From assembly GCA_029204225.1 (NCBI GenBank), contig CM055097.1, positions 12,171,777 through 12,235,776 of the forward strand: DNA of 64,000 nucleotides, in the 5' to 3' direction. The notes beneath the pieces are model-generated. The model did no database searches and was not told where the DNA came from. It saw only the letters and a program-made list of their open reading frames with translations. The position numbers and the translations under genes were made by a program. The stretch comes from Diphasiastrum complanatum. Lineage: Eukaryota > Streptophyta > Lycopodiopsida > Lycopodiales > Lycopodiaceae. Below are positions 34,081-45,206 of the stretch, one piece after another. Position 1 is the stretch's first letter; each line of letters begins with the position of its first letter.

Positions 34081-36043
34081 AGTTCAATGTTAACTTTTGC
34101 AAAGCTAGATTGACCTACCCTAATCCATACTATCGTAAGTTAAGGCAAAAATTGCATGGCTAAAGCCTGAGGGCCTCTTCACATATAGGACCACCCGCCC
34201 AATCATGATGTGTTTGAGGGTGTCCTACATGGTTTTATGTGTAAGCTGGGAGACAATGACCTATGCATGTGGCCATCTTCACCCCTCTTGAACAGGTTTG
34301 TTCCACCTTGTCTTTTATGTTCAATAGGTCTATGAAAAATCTAGGAGAAGAATCACATTGGTAGCTTTAGTAGTTGGTAGACCTATTCATGAGATACAAA
34401 ACATTATTTTTTACTTTTTAATAAAGAAAATGGTGATGTCTCCCACAATAGAATCCTTGGGAGAAAAGACTTTATGACAGACATTTTTTGCATGCACCCT
34501 CCGGTTTGCAAACATTTTTAGCTTTTTATACACGCACCTTCCGCCTTGTTAAAAGAAAATTATAGCAAAAAAACAATTACGTCATGGAAGGACACCAGCT
34601 TGGGCGGCTATGCCCAAGGAACGCCGTATGCACCCTTGGGCTACCACCCTCGAAGGGATGCCCTTCTTGGGCGGAACGCTCTCAAAGGCCGTCCTCCCCC
34701 ACCCCCAGCCCCCATTCCCTCATGATGGGTGAAATGCATTTGCATGTAAGAAAACGAGTCACATGTGTAGTGAGTTTCTCAAACTGGGTTGAGTTGCGTG
34801 CTCCAAGGAAGGGACGACACCAAGACTCGGCTACGGGTGCTTTACATGTGAAGGGTGCCAAAATGTTATCTCTACCAGTGCCACCAACCTTGGCTAAGGA
34901 TCCAGAGAAAAGATCCATGCCGCAACATCTAGAGAAACATTTTGGAAGGAGTTTCCTCGGACAAAGGAAATTGAAGTTACACAGATAGTTACATGATATG
35001 ATTTAGTTTCAGAGAATCCGAGACACGTTTGTCATTTAAAACAGTTGAGTATCGTCAATAGAACTTCCACGGTCCACCTATTGGTTATACCAGCAGTCAC
35101 ACCCACAATTGAAAAAGGATTTCCGACTGTGGGCAACGAAAAGCTACAAGCTACAACCAGAGATAGAGGAAAAGAAGGAAATGCATCTGATATGGAGAGG
35201 AAGAAAAGGATAAAAGCTTGCTAATTGCGAGTGGGGTCTTCCAGGAAGTGGCCTTCTTAAGAGTAGTCTTCTTTCGTGAATGATCCACCTTTTCTCGGTT
35301 GTAGTCAAGACTCTATTTAGCGTCTCATAAAAAACCAATTATCAGGATATACAAGCTGAGAAATAACGATTAATCGGAGATCCAATCCAGAATGCGCACA
35401 ACCAGTCATCATGATTCAACATTCCCCCCTGGCAGTGGAGGGACAACAATGCGTCCTCAAAGTTGCTCGCGTAGCTATCACTTTTGGGATTTACATTTGT
35501 CGACGCACCTTAACAAGGACATATTATATTCGTTTTTTACTATTGATAATACGGTACACAAAATGGCGCATGATAGCTAGATGATCTTGAAAGATCACAT
35601 AGCTTTGACGTACAATGGTACCATTGTACCTTCGAAGTTAAAAGAAGCTTCGAGAAGCTTTCTCAAACTTCTGTAATACATATACTGAAGCTGAAAACAG
35701 AAAACTTAATTGAAAGCAGTGGAGAGCCGCCGCTATTGCCCAAGTCTATTAATCTAAATGATAACGACTATTCACGGAAGGGGATTTTCCCTGTGAATTG
35801 CGCATGCGGTGCTCCCACGGTCCCATCATCATCTTTGGATCCCAGACTCCAGTCTTCAAGAATCAGCACCGTAGCACTGTTCTGGGAGGTTCCCTCCAAG
35901 TTCCTGCATTTTTTCTCAAGTTATAGGTTTTTGAAAATTTTGGCCTTGAGATCCGAGATCCTGTATCTCAGAGTATTTGCCAGCAAAACATTAAATATTA
36001 AGATCAAACCTGCATTAAAAAAAGTTGTCCGTTTTATGAAAGT
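34081..36043. other. No recognisable gene
   Basis: Contains an open frame at 34,584-34,988 (plus) with no recognisable domain, and scattered short frames. The ~20-bp word GCACC(C/T)TCCG(G/C)(T/C)TTG occurs twice, near 34,496 and 34,546. Confidence 0.4.
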
Positions 36044-36151
36044 CAACTTCATGTGAATATGCTTCTTGGTTTCCAAGGGGAGGCTCGAACCTGAGACCAA
36101 AGAAACCTTGGATGTCAAGCTAACCAACTAAGACAACTTCATGTGAATATG
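36044..36151 (-). mobile_element. tRNA-like retroposon with 18-bp target duplication
   Basis: A 72-bp insert (36,062-36,133) is bracketed by exact 18-bp direct repeats, CAACTTCATGTGAATATG, at 36,044-36,061 and 36,134-36,151. On the minus strand the insert carries an A-box-like TTAGTTGGTTAGCTTG and, about 35 nt further, a B-box GGTTCGAGCC. These are the internal RNA polymerase III promoter elements of tRNAs and SINEs. The insert length equals a tRNA, but the T-stem does not pair well, so it is a tRNA-derived retroposon or a very short SINE, not a functional tRNA. It has no clear poly-A tail. Confidence 0.7.
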
Positions 36152-36509
36152 AAATCTATTTTTGACGAAAGATGTTGATTCCATTTTCAAGAGATGCTGA
36201 CTTTCTCGAACACTGCATCCGACATAGTAGTCACTAGTGGCTGACATTGTCAAGCAAGTACATCCATAGTCATTGCCATTGTCAACAGTCAAGTCATTCC
36301 ACAAGCAAGTTCTTTGTGCATGCGTAGTGGTTGCCATTGTCAACAATCAAGTCATTTTACAAGCAACTTAGTTTACCTACTCCTATGGTTCTTGTGCTGC
36401 TTTCACTTTGTTGTTTTTCTTTTAATTAGTCACTTTTTTCCCTTCTCCTCTTGGGTTCTTGTGCTGCTTGGCATCTGTTTCTTCTTTTTCCCCTTTGGTG
36501 TCTAGTCCT
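36152..36509. other. Spacer, nothing seen
   Basis: Contains two copies of GTTGCCATTGTCAACA-like sequence near 36,275 and 36,330. No gene. Confidence 0.35.
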
Positions 36510-37545
36510 TCCTCCGAGGGGTGGGGATGCTGGTTATAGAGAAACTCGTGCTCGCCTTCGTCGCTTTTTATCGGGAGACTGGAAAACGCTTCATGATGAA
36601 CACTTTGCACGTTGTTAGGCACTTGCTGCTCGCAACTCACAAGACTCTCAACCTCAAGGCGCCCCACCTCTCCATCGTCGCCTTCGTCGCACCCTACATC
36701 TTGGGCAAGTTGGTGAGTATTCTCGTGCAGCTTGACCTTTAGCTCCTCTCACACCCGCTCCCTCTTCTGCTCATACTGTTGCTGCTTTCCAAGCTCTGCA
36801 TCCTGCTTTTGAAGGCATTCTTCTTTTGTTTGTGGAGGACTTTGTGTCTGATGTTGACTTGGTGCTTGATCGTGATTCTTTCTCTCGTGCCTTCCATCGT
36901 AGTCCTCGTCTTGCTGTTGGTGGTCCCTCCGGTTTGGTCTATGAACACCTTCGTGATTGCTTTCCACCTGAGGACTCTACTTGTGGCATTGTTCAACTCT
37001 TTCAGGTCTGCTCTTTTATTGCCTCTGGTCACATTCCTTCTTTTGTCGCACGTCTTTTGTCTGCGTCTCGTTTGATCGCCATGTCTAAAGCCTCGGGTGT
37101 CGTCCGTCCCATCGCTATTGGCGAAGTCCCCCTCCGTCTTATTAGTCACTCTATCTGTTTTCAGTTTCAACAGATTTTCGCCTCTTTTCTCTCCCCTCAT
37201 CAGTTTGGCGTCTCTACTCCTGACGGTTGTGAAGCTGTCATTCATGGTTTGCGTGCCACCCTTGATCTCAATCATGACTGGGTTGTTCTCCAAGTGGATG
37301 TTTCCAATGCTTTTAACTCTGTTTCTAGAGCTGCGATCTTTCAAGAGCTGCGCGCGATTGGTGGTGGGTTGGCTCAGCTTATCCCATTTGTGCGGTTGTT
37401 CTATGCTACCGAGAATCCTCTCTTTTATAGTCACCATGTGTGCTCTGGGGATCTCTCTACTATCCAGTCTGCAGCAGGTACTCGTCAAGGTGATCCTTTG
37501 GCTGGTCCTCTTTTCGCTCTGGCTCATTTCCGTGCACTTTGAACT
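36510..37545 (+). pseudogene. Non-LTR (LINE-type) reverse transcriptase, truncated
   Basis: The main open frame, 36,826-37,542, encodes GGPSGLVYEHLRDCF, then ASGVVRPIAIGEVPLRLISH, PHQFGVSTPDGCEAVIHGLR, VVLQVDVSNAFNSVSRAAIF and AAGTRQGDPLAGPLFALA. These are RT motifs 1 to 4/B of a LINE-like enzyme, including the first catalytic Asp (Q-V-D-V-S-N-A-F-N) and the R-Q-G-D-P-L box. RT primes on nicked target DNA and copies the element RNA. The F/Y-x-D-D catalytic box and everything after are missing, because the frame runs out at 37,545. Upstream pieces in other frames (from 36,510) fit the RT N-terminus. The G-V-R-P-I-A-I-G-E-x-x-R-R-L variant is commoner in fungi, oomycetes and non-flowering plants than in angiosperms. 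Confidence 0.85.
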
Positions 37546-38240
37546 CCTGAAAGGTTTCCTGAACACTACCCTTACCCTTGTTTCCTTGTCTCTATCTAAC
37601 AACACTACATCAAAAGCTCTTGGTACAATTACTCTTACTTCTACTACGGTGAAGCGCAAGCATCCCAAAGGGAGCCGAGAACCACGACTTAGCTTCCCAG
37701 CCTTCAACTCTTGCCATCCAAACTTACTTGACATACAAGCAGCCAACTCGCCAACAACGATCAGACTTAACCAACTTGAAGTTCCGAAAACCAACATTGA
37801 GATCCAACCTGGCGCCATGCCAAATCGGGGGTCCCGATGTGGGTGACTTCCCTCCAAGCAAGCCGCCCGACATACATCAAACTTAACCAACTCGAAGCTT
37901 CGTTACAAACGAGTAACATCCATTCCAAGCAAGCGGTCTGACTTACATCAGACTTAATCAACTGAAAGCTTCGTCACGAGCGCTGGAAGCCAAAAAGGCG
38001 CCACGCCAGACTGGACAGCCATAAACAGGTAACTTCCACCCAAGCAAGCCATCCAACTCAGCCGACATGTTAGAGCCCGTTCCCCAAGAGCTTAACTCAT
38101 TCATGTTCATGCAAGGAACACTCAGAACCACAAGCCGCAAGAGATATGGAGACAACCAGTTCCTGGACCAAATGGTCCCGACAGCATACCGCTGGCGCCA
38201 CGGACCGAACGGTCCCGACGGCATACCGCTGGCGCCCTGG
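37546..38240. repeat. Degenerate tandem repeats
   Basis: Units of about 70-90 bp containing CCAAGCAAGC, ACATCAGACTTAA and CAACTCGAAGCTTCG recur from about 37,700 to 38,060. A separate pair of ~35-bp units at about 38,152-38,238 shares GGTCCCGAC-GCATACCGCT then GGCGCC. Confidence 0.65.
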
Positions 38241-40171
38241 GATACGACCCTCAGCTATGTGCCAAGTTAAAAATTTTGAAAGCGGCCTTACAACTGGCGC
38301 TTTTACCGAACACTGAAACCCAGAAGGTAATCAGAGTCAGTTTGAGGAAAATCCCACTTTATTGATAAATCTGAGAAGGTTACATTTCAAGTGTGTGACC
38401 GACCCTAGTCTCCGGGGCCCATGACAACATTCCAGCAAGGGAGGCTGAGACTTGGTTGGAAGCTCGCCCTGAGTCGCAACCCGCACTTCCCTATAGTATT
38501 GGTGTGATTCGGCACCCCCCCTCATACCAAGCACTCTACCCAAGTTGGTAAAGCACATTTTTCTCTCTCTAGGATTTTCTCTCTCTAGAAAGTCATTTTC
38601 TCTCTCTAGATTTTACTGATCCCCAGGCTTCCTTTAATCATGCCTAGATCGTGTGAGGTGATTGCACATCGATCTGAGCTCTTTGGACTCCAATAGAACC
38701 GATCAAAGATTTTCAGCCATAGGAACTTGGCGCCGGCTGGATTCTGGTAGTAGTGGCGTCGGCGCCGTTGGCGCCGGGAGCAGCAGGAGACGCTGCTGGC
38801 GCCGGGGACATAGCTGGCACCGATGGCGCCGGAAGTAAAGCTTGTAAAGGTAGCTTTACAACATCCACCCCACCTTTATAAAATCTGATGTCCTCATCAG
38901 ATGTCAGATTAAAGTAAAGGTGTGTCCCAATTAAAATAACTATACATTTAAGCTACTTGGCACAATACTCAATTTACTGGCCACTTTTTATTAACATTGA
39001 AGCTGGCACACCACAAGTCGGAGGCTCAGCTCTTTGTACTGAGAGATTACATAACTTGAAAATATATCTTTGTCTGGAAAAAGCATAGATTTGATATCGC
39101 TTTCGTAAAACCCAAAAACCTTATTAACTAGTGACAGAGGCCTTTCTTTGAAATGTTCGCCCTTATCGCTTCTGACTTTCGACTTTAGAACTCCTTTGAG
39201 CTCCTGATTTGTCCTTGATGCACTTTGTGTTGAGCTCCCTGAGCTCCAGATTTGTTTAGTTCCGCATAGGTATCAGGGCTCCCTGAGCCAAAGGATTTAT
39301 CGTTTGATTGCCCACTTTATGGTCCACTTCGTGCCTTGTTGCTTTTGCACCTTGATTTCTCTCCTTGTCCCAGCCTGATCTTGATACTTTTCCATCTTGG
39401 CTCTTTAAGGTAGGCAAAGATTGAGTACTCCGCAATGCACCTCTCACTTAGTTTGAAGTAGCTCTTTGAATCAGCCCAAATGTAACCATTGACCTCGTGG
39501 AAAGCCAAAGGGTCGCACCAGTTTGATCCGCATCCGAACTATCTCTTCGCGTTTGTTTGATGCACCATGTCCGTCGCGCAAAACTTGACTTTCACAATTC
39601 CATCACTGGTCAGTTGCCTCACAGCCAAAACAAGAAGTGTACATCGAGCTTGGCTTCAAGTAGCTCTATTTGAATCAGACACATGCACCCAGAGTTTGCA
39701 CTAGTCCGATCTCAACGCGAACTGTACCTTAGCGTCCGTTCGAAATACCAAGTCTCTCATGCAAAACTCAACTTTCACAGTTCCTTCATTGATCAGCTGC
39801 CTTACACGTAACACAAGCCAGCGTACTCCACAGAAAGCCTATAACAAACTTTCCTTTCCACAACAAAAACTTGTCAACTTATTAGGTCCAAAGTTCGCCA
39901 GTCTCCTCGTGTGAGTATGGCTAGGTCACCTTGAATTTGCCCCATTTTGATCAACTTTCATTCAAAATTTGCCCCAAGAGAGAGGTGTGTGTGATAGTTC
40001 CCCTCCAATTATAAAATCAGCTGATCGGACTTAGAGTAGAGTTCTTCGGACAAAAAGCCCATCCAACACTTTGCTTCCCATCTGCTAGGATTATGGCTCG
40101 ATCCAACTTGTTGCTAATCTCTGAGGAGGATCCTAGTCTTTCCCCTTTGCGGAAAAACCCAACTGATACTA
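38241..40171. other. No gene; GGCGCC-rich patch
   Basis: No domain recognised. The palindrome GGCGCC recurs about seven times between 38,729 and 38,828. Runs of TTTCTCTCTCTAG repeat near 38,570-38,610. Confidence 0.45.
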
Positions 40172-40480
40172 GATATCACCCATGCTCAGTGAGTTTCAGT
40201 TCCGAAGGTGGCCGTCCCAAAATGAAGACCAACTGCTCCATAGAAGATCTCCCCTGAAATTGCCCTTTCCAACTTTTGACTCCTGCTTGCGTCTGGTGGG
40301 CGTCGTCGCAAATGAAACTAACCCAAGAAACAGGCTAGCCATCCATCCTTTGCAAACATTGAGTCGTTTCATTGCCGTTCATGTGCGAGTACTTGAACTG
40401 CAAATCCGCCCCACAGATTCTGGATATCACCCATGCTCAGTGAGTTTTAGTTCCGATGGTGGCCGTCCCAAAATGAAGAC
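40172..40480 (+). repeat. Direct repeat of ~57 bp, 250 bp apart
   Basis: Copies at 40,172-40,228 and 40,423-40,480 share GATATCACCCATGCTCAGTG and GGTGGCCGTCCCAAAATGAA, with three or four substitutions. Confidence 0.8.
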
Positions 40481-40689
40481 TTTGATGCTTGATAAATCCA
40501 AGCCTAGTTGTGGCCATGGACTTCCGAGCTTTCAAAGATTCTCAAGGTGCGTAGTATCTCTTAAAAAAAAAAGACATCACAATTTTGGTTCATCCGAAAA
40601 CTTGATTTGCTACTCTTCTTATCGATGTTTTGCATTTTGTCAAATATAATCATGCTATGGTCATTGTTGTGCAGCAAAATAATAGAAAG
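40481..40689. other. Spacer, nothing seen
   Basis: No supported gene. Confidence 0.3.
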
Positions 40690-41177
40690 CTTAGTATTGT
40701 TGTAAGGGGAAAGCTCCTCAAAATCCTGCTAACAAGACAAAACACAAGAGAACACATTGTGGAACCACCCAACCAAGTAGAAGCAACTGATCAATCTCCA
40801 AAAGCTTCACCCCCAAGCCAAGGAATAGGAAGCAAGAGTAGAGTGAGAGAACCTGGCAATGAATCACCAAAAGAATGAGATAGTAGGGCGAGTTTCCAAG
40901 GCTCAAATAGACCCCAAGCCACCATGTGCATGCAATCATGCAAGGCCTAAACTCCCCAGTTAATAAACTCCATTGCTATTGATACTCTACACATGCATTG
41001 ATTGTCCTAAACCATGTACAAACTCCAAATAGTGTGTTTGGGCCTCACAAGTTTATTAATTACTTTACGGGTCTCATTCAGTATGATGTGGCATAACCAA
41101 TAATCTTGAGCACTGGAGTACTGTGTATCCAAGTCTAGGACTATACTGAAACTTATATTCAAGACGTGGACGTAACA
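40690..41177 (-). repeat. Ty3/gypsy LTR, minus orientation
   Basis: On the minus strand it begins TGTTACGTCC at 41,177, after a purine tract (41,178-41,190, AAGGGGGGAAGAA on the minus strand). It shares several blocks with the LTRs at 5.6 and 6.3 kb (GGGCGAGTTTCCAA, GGCATAACCAATAA, GTGGACGTAACATTCT). The outer end is approximate. Confidence 0.75.
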
Positions 41178-42430
41178 TTCTTCCCCCCTTGAACTGCTTC
41201 TGTCCTCAGAAGTGAAACTTAGAAAAATTCTTCTTTATGCTATCAACTCTCTCCCACAAATCATCATCCCCAATCCAACCTTTACATCGAATTAAGCACT
41301 CAGGGATAGAACGATTTCTCAATTGTTTATCTTTGGTTCTGAGCACTTTCTCATACTAAGGCATACTAAGTGATAAATCTTTCAAATGTGATAGATTCTC
41401 ATCAGATCCAACAATATCACCTTTATAAAAAGTTAATTTTAACCGGCTCACATGAAAAACTGGGTGTAGTAGATTTGCTAAAGTACCAAATTTTCGTAAG
41501 AATCTTTTGGAATTTTAAGATATACTCAACTATCAACATTAAAATCTTTGGGTGATCTCTTCAAATCGGCATAGTGCTTAGCTCTATCCTGAACACTTCG
41601 GATACTATCCTTAGCCACTTGCAACATTTCTTGCATATCATGCAGGAAATTAGCAATCTTCTGGATCTTAATAGATTTCACCTCCACATTAATAGGATAT
41701 CTAGGTTGAAAATTGTACATAAGCATAAAAGGACTGTAAAGTGTACAAAAATGCTTTCTACTATTATCTGCAAATTCAATCAAAGGAAGTAATTTTTCCA
41801 ATGAGATTGTCTGTGAGAAACATATGTCCTCAATAGATCTTCCATAGTTTGATTAGTCCTTTTTGTCTGGCCATCTGATTCAAGATGATCATAAGAACTA
41901 AACTGAAGGAAGTTTCTAGTTTTTCAATCCATCTTGAATGGTATACTATTCCACAATCTTCTTATCTTTCTTTGTTAGTTGAGACCCCTGTGAACATGAC
42001 TCAACATTGTCCTCATCTTCCGATCCGAACAACATTCCAAGTATGACCAAAATGGAAATCATTTTCATATTTTTCACTCATAGAAAGATATAAATCCATG
42101 GAAATCTAGGTGAATGAAAATTTGTTCAATTCACCAATCTGACTAAGAGCAACCCCAACTTGATTTGAGTTGCCTCTTATATACTGGATTTCATGATGGA
42201 ATTCTTGCATCAATTCGGCCCATCGGAATTTTTTACCCCAAAGATCATGCTGATTGCAAAAGTACTTAAGAGGCTGTTGATCTATATACACAATAAACTT
42301 ACTACCATACAAGTAGTGTCTCCAGGTTGGTTTTAAGTGCATGGATAACCGCAAATAATTCATTTTCCTACGTAATGTAATGAAACTGAATGTTGGATAT
42401 ATTTCCTCTACTCTCCTAAATCCCACGTTA
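41178..42430 (-). pseudogene. Ty3/gypsy pol 3' half: RNase H, integrase C-terminus, chromodomain
   Basis: On the minus strand, from right to left: RNase H (LKPTWRHYLYGSKFIVYIDQ, then QPLKYFCNQHDLWGKKFRWA and LMQEFHHEIQYIRGNSNQVG), the integrase C-terminal region (SDGQTKRTNQTMEDLLRTYV, LLPLIEFADNSRKHF, DMQEMLQVAKDSIRSVQDRA), and the chromodomain RNRSIPECLIRCKGWIGDDD-L-W-E. The order is that of a chromovirus. The integrase zinc finger and most of the catalytic core are deleted, since only about 200 bp separate RNase H from the core's end. The catalytic Glu in G-Q-T-E-R is Lys here. The reverse transcriptase is missing. The LTR at 40,690-41,177 follows directly. Confidence 0.9.
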
Positions 42431-42784
42431 ATCTAGTTCTATTCATATTGCTGCAGTTTTACACAAATTGTCGCACAGTCTACAGATTCTATCATCGAAG
42501 ACAAGCAAGTAAATGGCAATCCGCAGACTTGTCGGAGTTGGCCGACTTATTGGGGAGTCTAACTTATCGACTCAACCGACTTATCGGGGACCATCTGACT
42601 CTCTTGACTATTGGCAGTGACACGCTCGACTCCAAATAGTCCAAGCCTTCTCACGCCCACTTCATGTACTGTGTAACTACTTGGACAATGATAGCCCATA
42701 GCTGTGGAGATGCCAACTTATCAAAAATAGACTTAGTATATGCTTTCAAGCATTGATTCTTCCTTCTCAGACTGATTGTCAGAA
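42431..42784. other. No recognisable gene
   Basis: Contains repeated CGACTTATCGGGGA-like words near 42,543 and 42,578. Otherwise nothing seen. Confidence 0.4.
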
Positions 42785-43859
42785 TTTTTTTTTAATGTTG
42801 AATCTTGTATATTATGTAAGCATACTAGACTTATCAATTTCAGGTGATAGTATTCACGTCAACACAAGCATAACTTATTTCTAAACATTGTAGAATGTGA
42901 ATATAGATTCATCCAAACATTGTACAATTTACACAAGAAAAATATATACAAACATAAAAATCAATTTTTTTACATGATATTTATATAGTGATGGTATTAT
43001 CTACAATTAATGCTATAATCATTGCAAAGATACATTGAAACAAATAAACAAACATACAATGTTCAAAATTTTTATTTCATAGTGCGTACTTTTTGTTTAA
43101 AATAGTCATGAGTATCTAAAGTGAAAAACCAATGTAAAAGTGACGATCAATAGAAGTTATCCAACAAGTATTTTCTATATGTGAATGTCATCTGCCAAAA
43201 TGGTAAAACAAATGAATAAATTACATTGCTCTTTCTTGCTTGAGTATATTCACCAAATTGATTATGTACGCTCTCATTGCTTGTTCACCAAATTTATCTT
43301 GTTGGAGCCCAAAATGTGTACAAATAGCAAATACATCTCCTCTTGAAAGCTTCCATGGCTTGGGTTTCTGCATAAGAGCATAAAGAAGCTCCACCTGTTC
43401 TAATTCCAACACCTCGCATAATGAAGTTTGCTCGTGTGCCATCCCAGTAGCCAAACCTCCAACTTGGTGCAATTTTTGTTCCTATGTAAATTTTTTTGAT
43501 TTCCACGAGTCCCAAGGAACTTCTATCACTTCTCTAAGCAAATTGTAGTACGGATGACAAGTAGTAACCACTTTTTGTCTAATGGAATGTGAATTTACAT
43601 AGCTCTCAATGTTTGGAGCTTCTTTCATTTGTTCTAAGTATGGCCATAGGACATCATTAAGATAGTTGTTGTTGGTCTAGAAATATACAATTCAATGAAC
43701 TATTCATGCATGATTTGTATGATGAATCATCAATAAGCACCGTGTTGTGTTTCTTGAGTCTAAGATAGAAATGATGCCATATATAACATAAGGGTTTGAA
43801 ATTAGCAGTTACAAAAGGCTTTTCAAGACACATTATACCTGAATGTTGGTAGCAATTTT
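42785..43859 (-). repeat. Right arm of the 1.07-kb inverted duplication
   Basis: Reverse complement of 9,866-10,940 with few differences. It starts at a T-run (complement of the A-run ending the left arm) and ends inside the phosphatase pseudogene. Confidence 0.9.
43221..43859 (-). pseudogene. NLI/FCP1-like phosphatase pseudogene, right copy
   Basis: The same content as the left copy at 9,866-10,503: FWSQ-like start truncated, NTVLIDDSSYKSCMN (here the second D of the I-D-D-S box is kept, unlike the left copy), YLNDVLWPYLEQMKEAPNIE, HPYYNLLREVIEVPWDSWKS, and an end reading VNILKQERAM. It shares the left copy's frameshift after the IFLDQ-like residues and the in-frame TAG. It lacks the N-terminal IGTWS block, which the left copy still has beyond the duplicated segment. 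NLI-type enzymes dephosphorylate the RNA polymerase II tail or similar substrates; this copy cannot. Confidence 0.75.
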
Positions 43860-43949
43860 CTGAGCATTAGTCCTCGCTGTTTGGAAGATGATGATGCAAC
43901 TGAGGATGACCTTCCCGATGTCAAAGATGTACAACATAGGGGTCGAATC

Positions 43950-44690
43950 CAAACCATAAGAAGAGGAGCCCCAGCCTCAATGGTTTAACGACTTAACTGA
44001 GGGGGCGAAAAACATTGTTGCACTCGTACAAGAATATGATCATAAAATGAAGATTAAAGTATCAAGGCTCCTTAGAGCTAATGTTGAATTGGTTGAAAAT
44101 TTCAAACTCCAGTGCAGTGCCATTGAAACCTGGAGACAGAGAAGCAGAAACTTGAAAAGAAAAATCGGTCTCTTGGTCGACACACTCAATTGTCAAATGA
44201 AGACATTGCTAAATTTGAAATAGAGGTCAATTCATTAAAGGCAGAAAATAAGGCAATTCAAGTCATGACTGCGAGCTTACAGTAGCAACATAATTCTTTA
44301 TAAGTCCAATGAATGAAAGACCAGCAACAAATTGCTGAGTTCAATGGCATTCTTTTGAAAGTACAGAAGGAGAACGCAGACCTATAGACACAACTTTCAG
44401 AAGAGAAGACACCACGAATAAAGGCCCAAACTGCTTTGACTTTTTGTAGTGATTCAGGTACTGTAAAAGTTGATTATTCAAAGCTGCAACAGATGCAAAC
44501 TCAAATTGCAACAACTTTTGAGTTAAGTTCTTGGAGCCTTTCGAAAATGAGAAGGCCTTGTTCGAAGAGGAGTTAACTGAACTGAAGGAGCTATCTTCTG
44601 AAACCTTTTGACTATCTGATGTTACATTAGAGGAGTTCTCAATATCAAAAAGACCCTTTAGGGAATGCCATGTAGGATATACAAAGATAT
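43950..44690 (+). pseudogene. Coiled-coil protein fragment
   Basis: Successive frames encode WFNDLTEGAKNIVALVQEYD, then IKVSRLLRANVELVENFKLQ, KLEKKNRSLGRHTQLSNEDI, EVNSLKAENKAIQVMTASLQ and QIAEFNGILLKVQKENADL. The spacing of Leu, Ile and Val residues suggests a long coiled coil. Several stops and shifts interrupt it. I do not recognise the family. Its last part carries the 31-bp segment repeated inverted at 54,124-54,154. It lies between the phosphatase arm and the four-gene island, and may be a captured host gene piece or a degraded upstream exon set of the island. Confidence 0.4.
44625..44655 (+). repeat. 31-bp inverted repeat, left copy
   Basis: Starts CATTAGAGGAGTTCTCAATA and is perfectly matched, inverted, by 54,124-54,154. 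The pair encloses the four-gene island at a distance of 9.5 kb. Adjacent bases do not form a target duplication. Confidence 0.8.
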
Positions 44691-45206
44691 CAAAATAAAT
44701 AAAACAATATTGTTTATTTGCTTGCCCACACCACTCCCAAGCCTCCCCAACTCCCAATGATCTAACCACAATGTCTATAGTCACAGTTAAGAACTGTTAA
44801 CAGTTCGCAGTATAACTTGACTAAATTCAAAAATATTCCCTCCATTGGTTACAAAAAGGGCAATTATTTTCACTGGATCTAGAATATGACCGCCATCCCC
44901 AAATTCGAATCAGAAAAAATTGCAAAATGTTTACATATGCATTCCTTCCACGAGAATGGAAATATGAGCGCCAACTACCTATTGGAATGAAAAAATGAGC
45001 GGCATTTCCACATTTGAATCAAGCATACAAGCATGGAGATTATATTGATCGTACATAGTATATAATATAATCAAAGATGAGTATTTTGTTTTGCTTCATA
45101 GAATCTGGTCATAGTACTTTGATGCAACTGATTATTCTATTATTTTTTTGATGATGACATTATATCATCTACATGTGGATATCCTTGTTGATTTGGCACC
45201 TTTGCA
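44691..45206. other. 5' flank of the island; palindrome and candidate terminal motif
   Basis: A perfect 16-bp palindrome, GAACTGTTAACAGTTC, is at 44,791-44,806. Directly after it, CGCAGTATAACTTGACTA (44,807-44,824) partly matches the reverse complement of 53,084-53,102 (CGCAGTAACTGTGACTAT). No gene is seen between 44,820 and the first exon of gene A. Confidence 0.45.

Noticed and set aside
34584-34988. A 134-codon plus-strand open frame
   Set aside because: No recognisable domain, start context or exon neighbours. Kept only as part of an unannotated stretch.
36062-36133. Functional tRNA gene
   Set aside because: A- and B-box-like sequences are present, but the T-stem and acceptor stem do not pair and a target duplication brackets it.
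36739-37890. A 383-codon minus-strand open frame
   Set aside because: It lies antisense to the LINE-type reverse transcriptase, whose catalytic motifs are clear on the plus strand. Its own protein is Arg/Thr-rich with no recognisable family.
44341-44784. A 147-codon minus-strand frame
   Set aside because: It is antisense to the coiled-coil fragment, and its Ser/Asn-rich composition follows from that.
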